64,000 nucleotides of DNA from Ficedula albicollis (taxonomy: Eukaryota; Chordata; Aves; Passeriformes; Muscicapidae), in the NCBI RefSeq assembly GCF_000247815.1, contig NC_021700.1, positions 19,432,885-19,496,884 on the forward strand. The letters run 5' to 3'. Made by a program: the position numbers and the translations under genes. The first letter of the stretch is position 1. Each line of letters starts with the position of its first letter. The notes below the pieces were generated by a model that was given only the letters and a program-made list of their open reading frames with translations, had not been told where the DNA came from and searched no databases. Below are positions 26,831 through 57,921 of this stretch, piece by piece.

Positions 26831-29359
26831 TTCAAGCTAACACCCACATGGTCTTGCTACTCTGGTAGGCAATCAAATGCAATCACAGATTCATACTTAG
26901 AGAATTTGATAAATGAGAAACAAGTTAGGAGTTGGAATTACAGAGTTCATACAGAGTCTGGTCCTTATAACAGAGCATGTCTAAGTGCTCAATATATTAG
27001 CATCAGAAAAAAATGTGAATGCTATGCAATTAAACTCTGCAATACTATGGTTAGGCAATTTCCAATTTCTAAAAGCCTGCAGTGACAGTTTTTTGGCAGA
27101 AGTTTGTGGTTACAAGCAGAAAGACATTGTTCCCCAAGCAAAAACAGTCACATATGTTGAAGAACCCTTCCCACCTTGGAGAATATATGCTCAAAAATCA
27201 TCTAAAGTTCTTCCTTAAGTTCATAAAAAGGGATGATTCAAAGTTTGTGTCTTTGACCTCTACGTGGAATGTGTGGAGAGCCTTCAGCCTCCTTTGCTCA
27301 GTACTAGTCTCAAGACAGGTTCTGCCTGTGTAAGCCTTTAGATCAATATCAGCAGTGTTGGTTAAATCCGCTTTTGTCTTGCTGCTGAGACAGCCTACCA
27401 GCCCCAATGCCCTGAGATACCCACTGCATACTGCAGCACCACTTTCAAGACACCTCACACGCACAAGCATTTGGGTAATTCCTTTGCCCAGACTGGATGA
27501 CAGCAGACAATATTCTTCTTTACTTTCAAAGCAAAAATAAAAGTAAAGAATGATGAAATTTCTCAAATAACACAACAAAGACAATCCAAAACAGAGAAAT
27601 CCACGTGCTCTCTGTGTTTAGCAATCAATAACATCACAAACTTGTCCCTCCTATGTGAACACTGGAGTCTCTTCAAGCATCACTTTTGGCTGCTCTTACA
27701 TGTCAATGAAGTACTCCAAGAGACAAGGCTTCAATGGAAAAAATTTAATTATATACTTTGAACTATCTATATAGTTTTCACTTTCTTACAGATTCATGTT
27801 CATGCGGGACAAAATATTTAAATTCTTGCTGTGACACTGTCCACTCAGGGTAATTACCCTTGACTCTGCTTTGACCTTCAGAAATAATAAACAAAGGGAA
27901 AAAAACTTCTGCTGTAAGTTAGAAATCAATCAAAAAAAATTTTGAGGACAGTGTCCTGCTTCCATGTCTTCTACTTAAAGACCTTGAGTTGTTATATAAA
28001 TATTTATCCAAAGTTTGTTTGGTGTTTTTTTAACTTCCGTTCAGTTATTTGGTGGCTGAATACCCCTCTTATGCCTTCTGTATCAGGTTGATTTTTCCCT
28101 AACAAAATCTTTTTCTGCACGTATGTTAAAGCACTTCTTGAATAGACAAATACTGAAAAGTAGAGAGAATTTTAGAATACAATATGCATTTTCAGATATT
28201 TTTATTCTAGGTGTATATATAAGTTTGTAACTCATTACAATACTCTTTCAGAGATGGCAGAATCTTTACTTAGCTCATAAATCATGTACAATTATCACTT
28301 CCTGTGTTTACGTGTAACTTTTATCAAGGTTTTTGCAAGTTAAATATACAAGTAAGGTAATTCAAATTACACCCAAGACAATAACCTGTAAATTTATATT
28401 TGAATTAATGGGTTCATCAAAAATTTCTGGTCAGATACTCTCTGAAATTTCCACTTTCCTAAAAAAATAGTTCATATACTTATGATGAGGAGATAGTCCC
28501 ATACTTGCATATTGTGATTCCCACTGCAGTAAGAATAATTAGTCTGCCAAGCTTTCTCAATAATTCCAACTCATACACTTCATTTTAATGGTTTCAGACA
28601 ATAGTTTTCCCATTAACAGGAATCTGAAAAAAATTAATAAAGTAAAGTGAAAAGTACAAAAGAGGATTGCAATACTTTGCCCTGATTGTGCAAGCTTGAC
28701 CCCCAACTGGATTTAAAAGCAGCAAGGGAAAAAAATTATATTTTACACCAATATTACAAAACTGATATTATATATAAGAATATTTGATTCCAATATGGAA
28801 TCAAGTGTTGAAACAAAGATATTTTCTTAATGGAAGCCAGGTAACAATAGTCTTTCAGTACTGCAGTGTTTTTCAAAACAAATTTGGAATAAATTTGAAT
28901 TTGATTAAATAAAGCTTTATAGAAAGAAAACTTCTTCTGATGTTATAAACCAAATCTATTTTGGTCTTTCCTTACACAGTTGACATTGAAATACTAAAAG
29001 TCTTTTCTTCTTTTCTTCCTTTGGTTCAATTGCCTGACAAGAAAGGAACTAAAACCTACCAAAATTTTTATTTGTGCCCTTAAATACTTGTAAAATAAAC
29101 ATACAGGTAGTCTAGAATAAATAATTAGTTACATTATATCAGTTAGTATTTTGCAAATATTATTAATATAATCAAACACAAGCAAGTATGCAGAATAGTT
29201 TGGGAAATCAGGCAGTAAAACAGGATGCCTGGCTCAAACCTTGACTTCGTCCTTTATCCTTCCCAAGAAAGTGAGAGCTCTGCCAGAAAGTGAGCACTAC
29301 CATGGTAAGCAGCTGCACATCATCACAAATTAGCTGGCTACAGAAAAAACAGAACCCAA
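26831..29359. other. Intergenic, nothing recognised
   Basis: Mostly AT-rich. Frames of 83-128 codons near 27.1-27.6 kb overlap on opposite strands, with no recognised domain. Confidence 0.45.
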
Positions 29360-30037
29360 TATGAACCTGAAGCTCCTGGAGGACCCACTCTAGAGCCTAA
29401 AGGAGGATGTGAATGGGAAACCCATACTGGAGTAGGCTCCTGGAAGCACCTGTGGCCCCACAGAACGAGGAGCCCACTCTGCAGCAGGACTTGTGGCGAA
29501 GCTACGCTGAAGTAGGCTGCTCCTGCAGAACTGCACCCTGCGGGAGGGACGCGCACTAGAGCAGGTTGTGGGGTGCTGTATCCCCACAGGAGAAGCCCAC
29601 ACTGGAGAAGTTCATGGAGGACTGTTTCCCACAGGTGGAACCCCATGATGGAGTGTGAAGAGGAAGGAGTGCCAGACATGACATGATGAACTGAGTGCAA
29701 CTCCCACTGCCCATCCCCTTGTATCACTGGGAAAAATAGGGTAGAAAATTTAGGAGTAAAGTTGAGTCTGGAAAAAAGGGAGGGATGGGGGCAAGGTGTT
29801 TTAAGGTTTGTGTTTTATTTTTCTTATTATCCTACTTTGATTTAATAGGGAATAAAATAAATTAATTCTCTTGATTCAAGACCCTTTTGTCCTTCTGCAG
29901 TAATTTGTGAGTTATCTGTCCGTATCTCCATCTAGGAGCCTTTTGTTATCTGTCCTTTGCCCTGCCCAGTAGAGAAAACAGAGAGACAGAGCAGCTGTGG
30001 TGGGCACCTGCCAGCCAGGCAGGGTCAACCAACCACA
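29360..30037 (+). mobile_element. ERVL-type solo LTR, 5' truncated, same family as the copy near 19 kb
   Basis: Shares with the 19-kb copy the CTGGAGTAGGCTCCTGGAAG phrase and the AAAGGGAGGGATGGGGGCAA block. It then has GTGTTTTAAGGTTTGTGTTT, an AATAAAATAAATTAATTCTC stretch and a TGGGCACCTGCCAGCCAGGC end. It lacks the first roughly 350 bases of the other copy. Orientation is the same. Confidence 0.72.
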
Positions 30038-33000
30038 CTCTCCTCTTGCCCCAAAGTAGGAAAAAAGAAACTGGATTTTGCCAGAAAAATAGCCATTTTG
30101 TTTATCTACCTCACAATCTACCATGCTCTGTTGCTGAGAACAGAAACGAATTGATGTTTTCTCTGTTCAATTCTATGTGTGGAAACTCTGAAATGCATAC
30201 TGGATAAATGCATTTCCATCTTTGGAAGATTTAGGATGTGCTTCGTTGACAGAATCCCAAAAGAACCTAAGAATAGCTGTGTAGCTGAAGAGGTTGCTAG
30301 CTGAGCCTTACACACTGGTGTGACACCTTGAGAAGCAGGCCTCTCATTCCAAAACATACCAGGCACTTCTGCATTGCGTTCTGCAAAGGTGGGGAGGGCA
30401 GCATGGCAAAAATGTCTCAGTGCTTTTCTGCTTAAACAGTCTGAGTTCAATTGTGTTAATTTTAGTTCACCTGGACCCAAGCTAAGTCAGAGCAGCTGCT
30501 CCTGTACCTACTTCTGTTTCTTTTTGCTAAAGGAAGGCTTATTAAATCGAAGAGTTTCTCACAAACCTGAGGGTTCTGCATAACAACAGAAGTCCTGGGC
30601 AGCAGTCATTGTGCTCTGGACAAAAATTTATTAAGCTACTAGAGCCAAGAAGAACACAAAATGATAATCATTCATGCAAAATTATTTCACAATAACCTTT
30701 CTTTCGCACACCCATTAGAGTAGGGCTTAATTACAAAAGCACATACTGTTAAGTGCACAGGCTGCTCAAAGCATTCAACACTATTTTCATTTCAATAGAG
30801 TGGACAGACACAAGAACAACATCACTGTTGCTGATTAGCATTAAATGCGATTCTTTATCTTAATACTGTGGTTTTCTAATCTCCAGCAGATAGCACATTC
30901 AAAAATAATGTATTCCAGTATCCTGGTCACATAAAATTAATGAAGTCTTCTGTTCAAAAATTCTTATTTTCTATCTCTAATTGGAGGAGATTTTTGTAAG
31001 GTAACACTCTGACTGACAGTTTTTGGGTAGTTTGTAACCAGGTTTTGCAGAAGATAAACATAGTAGCTGATCTTGCACCAAGATGACCTTGACTCCCTGA
31101 TGGCAAGTTAAAAAAAAATAAAAACAACAAAAAACTAGAGAAGAATGAAGAGGTTTTTAAAGAAAAGCAAGCATTAAAAAGCAGAGTGTTTATTCCTGAG
31201 ACTGATTTTCACATGCCGACTAGCTGCTGCAACAGACATGTGATATGTTATCAGCCACTCCAAAGCCTCACAATATTCTCATCACAGGGTTTCTAACATC
31301 CGAAAACCAGCTTCAGAGTACGCAAAAAACATAGTAACAATAAAGGAGTAAAACATCTTTGAGCAGTTCAAAAAGTGAACTGGCTAAATAAAAGGCAACA
31401 TGTTTTTCCTGGTTCCCAATGTCATGTGCAAGTCGTTTAATGGTCTTGTATTGCAGAAGCTGCAGCCTTGACAATAGCGCTATTGCATGTTCAGTTCTAC
31501 TGTTTACCTGGATAAAACTACTTTGGTTTCAGTTCAAGGTACAGAGATTATGCTCACGCAGAGCAAAGAGCAATTAAATCAGGCACTCCTGAGACTGCCA
31601 ATTAAAACTGAACTTACAAACCAGTAATCCAATTTAAGACAGGACAGCCGCTGTTCTTGAGAAGGATTATGTTCTGAGTCATCAAGTTTATAAAAAATTA
31701 GACCCTTATCAGTATTAAAGAAACCAGCACTGATTATTGAGATACAAAGTGGGAATAGCATTTTACAGCATAAACAAATCATTGGTGCTTTTGAGCTGGA
31801 GGGTATGTAGGGTATGAACGCTGTTTTCCCTCAACTCTTTAACTTTCAATTTTTTAAGCATCACAAAAGAAAAAAGGCTGTGTTTGTAGGTATTTCACAA
31901 TACCAGAAAGGCAAACATTTGAAGCTATTTGTAAAAATTTCATAAAACTATTAAGATCCCTATTACATAAATAGAATTTTCACTGAGATGTTTAAGTCAT
32001 ACATCTAACTACACAGGAATACCACATCAACTCTAATTTGCAGAAAAGCATTTTATAAACAAAATTCCAAAGACTTGTTATAATAAGAACTTTGGCTCTA
32101 CTTCATTTCTTTGAGCACGTTTTGAAAAATGCCACAAGGCTGACCTCTGCTGGGTCACAAATTATCAAGCATGTGAAGTGGCACACAAATACTAAAATTT
32201 TATTGAGCATGAGAGAAAACAGCAATTTTTTAACATCCCAAAATATTTCTTTTTAGATCTAAAAGGACATAAAAAGGACATATTATTCTTCATAGGCAAG
32301 GAAATTATATTACAGAAAGTCAACATGCTGCAAGTCATTGTAATAAACAAAAATCTAATGATCCTACTACTTATTTGCTGGCTAGTATTTGAATATAAAA
32401 TCAGCTAAAGCACTCAGAACTACTGCCTTTCATGAAATGAAATTTAAAAGTTAGCACTGCAAATATAATTTGAAATCACACAAGTCTTAGTCATTCACAA
32501 AGCCAGATCCTCACAAGTTCAGGTAAAAAGAAAGGGGGTGGAAATACATTATATTGTGCCTTTTATTCACCTTTGGAGTCTGCCTAGAAGGTCAGTTCTT
32601 CCTCTATTCAGCAGGAAAGCTCAAGAATGACTGCCAGAAGCTTCTCTTTCTTTAGGTACCACTAAAGTTTCAAAGAATCTTGAAGTGATTTCAAATCACA
32701 GTTATAAAGTGTACAAAATTCACAGAAAGATGCAGCAGTACACAGCCTTAGACAGCCTTAAATTAGCATCTGTGCTACTATAATTCACACCAGCCACCAG
32801 ATCATGCCTCTGTATCTTATTCTCTGCCTCAACCCCAGGCAAAGCAACTGCAGCATACTAGAGACATATCTCACCCTCCTTGACCAGACTACCTAGGCAG
32901 AGCAGAGATGATTTCCATTATCCTTAGAAGTAGTCATGCCATGGCAACTCAAAATGTGACCCCTACTTGCCATAAATACTAGGATTTGACTGAAGAACAA

Positions 33001-36000
33001 ATAGTAACTAATCTTGTTTTCTTTAGTTGCCTCAAAAAACAAGACAGGAATGAAAAATCAACTGTTTCCCATCACCCCCTAAATATCAAGCCACCGACTG
33101 AAGCTAATGAATGTAAATAGATGTGTGACTCACATATGAAAATCCATAGCATGTGAACTGAGGAGCCATGAGATTTTGACCAGTCTTCTACAAATGATGA
33201 ATCATTATACTTACCCTTTTCTCACTGTGCCTTTAGCTCAATGACTTGGCTTTCAGTAAATATCTACGAAAAAATGTCTTCTGAAGACACAAGAAAGAGT
33301 TAAAATTCACCATATTCCATCATTCAGTAGCCTGAACACAAAAAAAATCCCAAAACACACCTAGGTCCATCTTCTACCCAAAGAGTATTATAACCCCTTC
33401 TCAAATCTGCTGCTTATCAAGTACTGCTTTATTGTAATATACCCCACAAGATAATCAAGTGAACTCCTGAACAAGCTTGACAGAGTTCTAGAAATGTTCT
33501 GTGATTCTGGTTTTTTTTCTGATAAATGGGAAAGACTGGTGTAACGCAAATTCTCAGTTGCAGGAAGCAATTCCAAATACTCACCTTGCATAATCTATGG
33601 TTTTAAAAAAGCTGCAAAAAATGCAACTCTCTAATGTCAGACAATACTGAGTATAGAGGTCACATGAGATGAGTCATTTGATTTTATGTAACAATCTCCA
33701 ATTTAGACTATCAGAAAGCACATTAGCCCCTTTGCCTCAGCATTATGTCAGGAAGCCTTGTTGACTATAAAAAAACTTTTTACAAACTTGTGATTTTCCA
33801 GAACAGTCTTTTCTTCCTTTTATTTTTTCTTTCTTACATGACCTATGTATCTTTTTGTCAGATATTTAAGCTAGAAGTAACCATGTTAGAGTTTATTTTA
33901 AACCTGCACTGTTCCATATTAATGCTTCCGTTGTTACTGAACAGTCTGAAAACACTGATAAGATTAGCTAACGATGCCAACAGATTTTTGTCTTCAGATC
34001 CTCAAAGAGAACCAACTGATAGTGATTTCATGCAAAAATCCGTAGGGCATCTCTCCAACATGATCCCTTATCTGTATATTTAGGCAGTTCTTAATCATTA
34101 AACGCTTACTGACATTACCCAGGAATAATTTTATCAGATGCTACTAAATGAAATGCTTATTGTATCTACATTATTTGGCCATATCCTTGGCTCCATCAGT
34201 TCTTCCAAGGAATCCATAAAAAACAGATGAGAGCTAAGCCTATTGTTAATTTACATGAATCTTCTATATAAATAAATAACTTACATTAAATTTTCAGCAA
34301 AACCCAACAAATGTTATAAAATAAATGTGTAACTCCATCACTAAGGAAAGCAAGTTTGTCATGAAAGTGCATGCTCTCTATAAAGAGTGAAAACAACACA
34401 TTTAATAGACTTTAGCTCTACTACTGTGCTTTAGATTTTCCCACTAAAATCCTGAATAATTTTTTTTCTGTTTTGCCCAGCTTTTCCATCAGACTCATCT
34501 GATCATTTATTTGGATCATTATCAATTATCTTATTGAAAAATAGAGTATTTGACACTGTTCTATTATTCTGCCTTTGTCAGGACGATCAAGTGAATTTTT
34601 TCAGCTTTAGATATCAAAAGTAAAAAAAAAAAGTTAAAAAAAAAGCAGTGAAATTGAAAATGACTGTCTGGAACCAACACTGTTTAAATATCCTGCCTCT
34701 TTTGATTACTTTTAAAAAGGACTTCACAAACATGTACCAGCTTCCTTCTTTTTAAACACACACTAAATCTTCTCTTTGTCATTTAATTAGCTCGGCAATA
34801 TTAAATGTGAGTTAAACACACAAACAAGAACTCATGGAAAGGAAGTTATGTCACATATTTTTACATACTTAGTAAATTTGTCAATTCCTTTTAGTCAGTA
34901 GAATGCAACACTCACTTCTAAAACATGATTTATATAGAAAAAGGCGTCCTAGATGCACAACTATTCTATAAACTGAGATTCTGCAGAGAAAAAGAAAAAA
35001 ACAAACTCCAAAACTGACATGTTATACAGGAGGAGATGTTGATTAAAAACCATCATACTGCAAATCCTTGGAAATAGATTTGCAGTAAAACGCATTTTAC
35101 AGCCTTTCTTCTTCTGAAAAGCTTCTATCCTCCCAATTCTGCTTCAAGACTAATGAATTTATGAAAATAGTGTTAATGCATGACAGCCATTATAAAGTAT
35201 ACCAAAAGTTCCAACTCAGAGTTGTATCTGTGAGTTTATGGATTTTAAATCTAAGACATATGAGATTATGCACAGCTAGAATCCTAGGCTCTCAGGCAAT
35301 AGGAAACTAAGAATTGTGATGAAGAAATAAGCTGGTTATTTGAGTTTCAGTCTCTGTGAAAGAAGGAGATGGTCTTACAATGTAAAACATCTTCTTATAA
35401 AAGAGGGCAAAAAAAGCTATGGCATATCACCACAACGAATTTAAAAGTGTGGTATATTAACACACTATCTTCTTTACTTTAGTTCCTGTTTCCATCTAGT
35501 AGAATATGAAGGCAATATCACATAGATTTTGCCTAAGTTTCCTCTCATATGAAGTAATAGCTGAAAATAATTTCAGAAAATAACGTTAGTCATCAATCAT
35601 TCTCTGTAGTCGTGAGTGCAAACAGCTTATATCACAATCCTTGCAAATCAATCAGCTATTAAAGAGACCTCTCACAAAATATGAGTAATTAAATAATCCT
35701 TACATATTAGCAAATAAGAATGGCAGCTGTCACTCAATTAAAAGCACAGGACTAGACTAAATGGTTTTGCAGATGGCTGATTGTTAATTTGGAACAAGAT
35801 GTATTTGTGTAAAGAAAAAGAGCAATGTTAAGCAAGGATTTGGCTCCCCTGACAAGAAAGGAAGATAAATACCATTATTTCCGCTTTGAGGAAGTGCTGG
35901 AACAAAACTGTCACAGATGTGTTACTAATAACCAGTAGGTCAGGAGAGAAGTTATGCTCAAGGTGGAGTAAAGGGTGAGGATAAACAGATTGCTCTACAG

Positions 36001-36014
36001 GGGTCAAAGAACAC
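30038..36014. other. Intergenic, nothing recognised
   Basis: About 6 kb of AT-rich unique sequence. Frames at 30118-30480 (minus) and 33745-34083 (plus) exceed 100 codons but lack recognisable motifs, codon-like composition or splice context. Confidence 0.45.
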
Positions 36015-36145
36015 AGCAAAAAAACCAAACCAAAACCAAAATCAAACCAACCAACCAACCATCCAACCAGCAAACGCCCCAAAAATTAAAACAAAACAAG
36101 AAAACAAAAACCAAAACAAAAATCGCAAACAAAAAACCCCTGCCA
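36015..36145 (+). repeat. A/C-rich low-complexity tract with (CCAA)n
   Basis: About 130 bases dominated by AAAC, CCAAAA and a short run of CCAA near 36046-36062, similar in style to the tract at 22.5 kb. Confidence 0.88.
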
Positions 36146-38639
36146 CTAAATATTTCTGCTCAAAGACCTTGCTCAACTTGACAACTAATGGCATTACTCT
36201 AGAAACTTCAGTACTACAAAGTTAAGTATTATTCAAATTTAACAAGAATTAGCTCCTACTTACATGCAAGACTACACCAGATGCTCCATTTAGATGACAA
36301 ACATACGTTTAACCAGACCAAAAAATCAGCAACATCTTCTGCCTTTATTGAGTCTTCCTCCTGATGTGCTTTAAAAGAATGTGAGCTAGCCCTCCATTTA
36401 GTGAGGGTCTTCAAAACAATCACCAAGATAAAGCGCAACAAAGTTTGGCTTGTGGGCCTCATGGCTCAAGGCAAACAAACCCAGGGGAGGCCATGATGTT
36501 CAGTCTTGGCAATATCAAGACAACACAGGGCTTTAACACAGAAACAAATGTTAAATTCCTGAGAAAGTTAATATTGAAAACGAAGTTTGTATTGCCTACA
36601 GTTTAGGGTTAGAGAATCTCTGTTTTTTCTGAGATATTTTATCAAGTTTACAGTCTTCTCTGAATTAGCTTTCAAGCTAAGTTTTTCTAAACTGCACCCT
36701 GAAAGGAATATGCAAATTTACCTAGCTAACCTTACTTTTGTGCTCCTACACTACTCATTTTGCATATTTGCACTTGGTTCAGCTGCAAGAAGGAGACATT
36801 TCACATAACTTCTGTTATTGAAATAAGCTTTTCTAAAGTGTCTCCCAGGATAGGGGTATGATTAAAATTCAGTCTGTAAGATTATGGCCTCAAATAAAAT
36901 TCTCTCCCTACAGTTCCTACAAGTTTTTCAAAGATATTTTGTATTTTTCACAGCCTTGGGAATTGTGAGCAAATGAACCTTTTTGGGGTTTTTTTACCAC
37001 AGTCATGGAACTAGATCTTTGAAACAAAAGAACAATCAGTTCATAAAAACATACGACTTATTTTCAACTTCTCATAATGAAAACTAATTAGTAACTTTAA
37101 TTGCTGTTTAAAATAGACTCAGGAAGGTTATATTTTTTTTTTAAGTAACAATACAGAAAAATTCAACAGGACAGCAGAAGGCTTATTGGCAGACAGTAAG
37201 ATTATTTCAAAGGGCAGATAGATTGGCTTCAACTTCTCCTCTGCAATTTAGGAAGTGATGGCAGAGATCACTTAGATGGGTTTCCACTTTTATGCAAGAC
37301 TTGTTTCCAACCAGTCTTACTCATCATTATACTTCATGGATTAGTGAAGTAACAAAATATATGTGAGTAGTCTAGTTATAGTCATTGACAGCATGTAAAC
37401 ATACACAGAATACTATGGCACATCTAAGATTTTTTCACCCTTGAAGATATAGCACAAAAGGTTACAAATAGCCCCAGACAATTTTTAAAAGGAATTTTTA
37501 TATTTTCTTAGTATTTGTAAAGCGTACCTTTCCATATCAAATTTGCTTAAGAAAAAGACTATTGATGTCCAAGTATTTCTGTGAGAACAGATCATGAAAA
37601 CATGTGCTGTTCAATATCACAATGTCCAAGAAACAACCCAATCTATTAAAGTAACCACCTTGTAATGTACATAATGAAACTTATTGACTGGCTAGGAAGT
37701 TAGCAAGGTACAAATGCTGTCAATACTGTATTACATTTTCTACTAAAATGTCAGAAATTTGTTGAGATATCAGCTGTCTTCTCTCCGGCATAGACTACCC
37801 TGACATTCAATAAGCTATGAAATGCTGCTCTTCAAATCTCTAATGGATAGCATGAAATCATGACTCTAGGTACATACAAGAAAAGAGCAATGCTTTAACA
37901 GATAAAAAAGTGCTCTCAGAATCAGCTATGTAATTTGTACAATCAGCTTACAGGTACACTAGATCTCATAATGCAAAACTAACCAAATCAAGAAATGCAT
38001 GTACGCTAGTGTCACTTCAATACTTGAAATCCATTTTTAGAGGAACCTCAAGGCTTTAAATTTTTCTGATAAAGTATATTCTGTTGTCAAGCACGCAGCT
38101 TTGTATAACAATATGTAGCAAGAAAATAGGGGGGAAAGGCTGCATTGCCTATCAGAATAGGTCAGCATTACATAAAGTTAATGGAATTTCAAAGGAAGTT
38201 CACTCAAGCTATAATGCACCATATGAATCAGAATTGAGAATTTGTTTTCAAAAATAAATCTGCCACGTTAGGGTCAGCAATGTTACAACTTGTCCCTGAG
38301 GCATGTTAACTGAGGATCTTGTTAATAGATCCCTCAGGGCAGACTAGAGTGACACAACACTGAATGAATGGTGGGGTTTCTATAAATAGAAAGACAGACA
38401 GACATAACAGGTTGATTTTAGAATAATTTGATTAAAATGGAAAGAAAGTACATAGTAGATTGGGTTAGCTATAGAAATATAGCAAAATAAAAGTATAATG
38501 ATTATACTTGAGAGAATATACAAGGAAAATAAAAAAGGGATAAGAGCAGATAGTCATGAGGAAAGATATCACCACCCTATGAGACTGCATTGCTGCAATT
38601 TAGATGTCCAGGTTACAATTTTGATCCATCTGGAGTAGA
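36146..38639. other. Intergenic, nothing recognised
   Basis: AT-rich sequence without coding signal or recognisable repeats. Confidence 0.45.
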
Positions 38640-39200
38640 GGAAATCCCTGAAACACTTTCAGGTGCAAATGCCCAGGTACTTCCCCTCAGGGAGGAGTTT
38701 TACAATGTCTTCTTGTAACTGTGTGGATCACATACTGTCCTCTGGTGGCAGGCCCAATAAATGATCCCTGTTTGTCAAGCCAGACCCCTGTTTGTTATGC
38801 CAGCATAGTTGAGCCAGTTCTGCCTTAACAGAAGGGATGAATACCCTCAGGCCTAGATGTGGATGTGTGAATGTGCCTGTATCTCTCAGGATGGGAGAGA
38901 ATTTTCTACCTGAGCCAGTTGTATAAGGGAAGAAATTGACATGATAAAAACCAGTATCCCATATTGCAGGATCTGCTTCTTGGAGGTGTTTTCCCTTATC
39001 CGTCTCAAACCCCAGCTTGCTGCTACACAAAGGCGGATTTGTTGTGGTCATCCACTGGCGATGGGTGCTCATGGTCTCTGCACTCAGGCTGCTCTTATGC
39101 AGGTTAGAGGTTTCGTGACCACATACCCGAAAACCGTCCCCTTCCCATCTGGCTGAGCAGTACAAACAAAGCAAAACTTGCTGCTTTTGCAAATGGCCAA
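38640..39200. other. Anomalous GC-richer block, possibly a decayed LTR
   Basis: This block stands out from its AT-rich surroundings. It carries a 161-codon minus-strand frame (38728-39213), an AATAAA on the + strand near 38756, and two similar short phrases (ATCCCTGTTTGTCAAGCCAG and CCCCTGTTTGTTATGCCAGC). That mix resembles an old retroviral LTR, but I cannot name a family and see no clear TG...CA ends. It lies just past the likely end of the DEPDC1B transcript. Confidence 0.3.
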
Positions 39201-39218
39201 TTGGTTGTATCATTAACT

Positions 39219-39224
39219 TTTAAT
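39219..39224 (-). promoter_or_regulatory. DEPDC1B: Possible DEPDC1B poly(A) signal (ATTAAA)
   Basis: ATTAAA on the minus strand, about 540 bases past the DEPDC1B stop codon. It is the common variant of the poly(A) hexamer, and no AATAAA was noticed on that strand closer to the stop. Transcript evidence would be needed to confirm it. Confidence 0.3.
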
Positions 39225-39764
39225 ATTACAGTTTCTCACAAAAAGCAAAGCAAAATCCAGTGTTTCATACTTACTCAAGCATACACAGTAAGTCAATTCC
39301 TCACACTATATGTGTACTAATATAGCCTAGTTTATGCAAGACACTGATTTTCAGGGAGGAAAAAGAGCTGTTGAGCAGTTACAAAGAATACATTACATAC
39401 AAATACATTTAGACTTTAAAATGATAGTCAAACCAAACCACAGCAAGTGTACATTACCACCCATATACAAAATAATCCCCTTGAGTGTGTGGTAGGTTTG
39501 TTTGTTTAGGTTTTTTTGTAACTGTTTTTTTTGTTGCTTGGTTTAAAGTAACAGACATTAAAATAAAAATCTTTACAAAAATACTGATAACGGTTCACAT
39601 TACTACAACCTTAATAGTCTCCTCCTCTTCTTTCAACATTTTCTATAATTTTAGCAGTATCCCCAGTAGTTTTTTTTGAGTAACCACATGCTGTTCAGGC
39701 TCCTTTTGCATGTGATCCATTGACAATACATTCTCTGTTCATTTGCTGATATATTTCAAACCAT

Positions 39765-57757
<17,993 letters not shown>

Positions 57758-57786
57758 GGGCGCAGCCGCGCCGGCTCCGCGCCGCG

Positions 57787-57792
57787 TTTGAA
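57787..57792 (-). promoter_or_regulatory. DEPDC1B: CHR-like element (TTTGAA / TTCAAA)
   Basis: TTTGAA on the + strand lies 30 bases upstream of the DEPDC1B start codon and 28 bases from the nearer CCAAT box. The cell-cycle homology region bound by DREAM/MuvB has this core and typically lies near the start site, a few turns from NF-Y boxes. Relative to DEPDC1B the core is in reverse orientation, which lowers certainty. Confidence 0.5.
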
Positions 57793-57819
57793 TCCGGCCG
57801 GGCGCCGCCGCCTCCGCCC

Positions 57820-57824
57820 ATTGG
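57820..57824 (-). promoter_or_regulatory. DEPDC1B: CCAAT box, proximal
   Basis: ATTGG on the + strand, so CCAAT in the direction of DEPDC1B transcription (context CACCCAATGGG). It is a likely NF-Y site. Confidence 0.6.
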
Positions 57825-57837
57825 GTGGCGGGCGCGG

Positions 57838-57843
57838 CACGTG
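57838..57843. promoter_or_regulatory. DEPDC1B: E-box CACGTG
   Basis: A palindromic CACGTG between the two CCAAT boxes, in the context GGCACGTGACGG. It is a candidate USF/MYC-family site. Confidence 0.5.
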
Positions 57844-57863
57844 ACGGGCCCGCGCCGTCTTTG

Positions 57864-57868
57864 ATTGG
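57864..57868 (-). promoter_or_regulatory. DEPDC1B: CCAAT box, distal
   Basis: ATTGG on the + strand in GATTGGCGG, reading CCGCCAATC toward the gene, a strong NF-Y-like context. It lies 44 bases from the proximal box. Confidence 0.62.
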
Positions 57869-57921
57869 CGGGGACGGTGCGGCCTCACTGACGCCAGGGT
57901 CGGGAGCCGAGCGCGCGGGGG

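Noticed and set aside
30118..30480. 120-codon minus-strand frame after the second LTR
   Set aside because: No recognisable motif, no splice-site context, and the neighbouring strand also stays open.
33745..34083. 112-codon + frame with hydrophobic N-terminal half
   Set aside because: The hydrophobic residues follow from T-rich sequence; no family resemblance or conserved context was seen.
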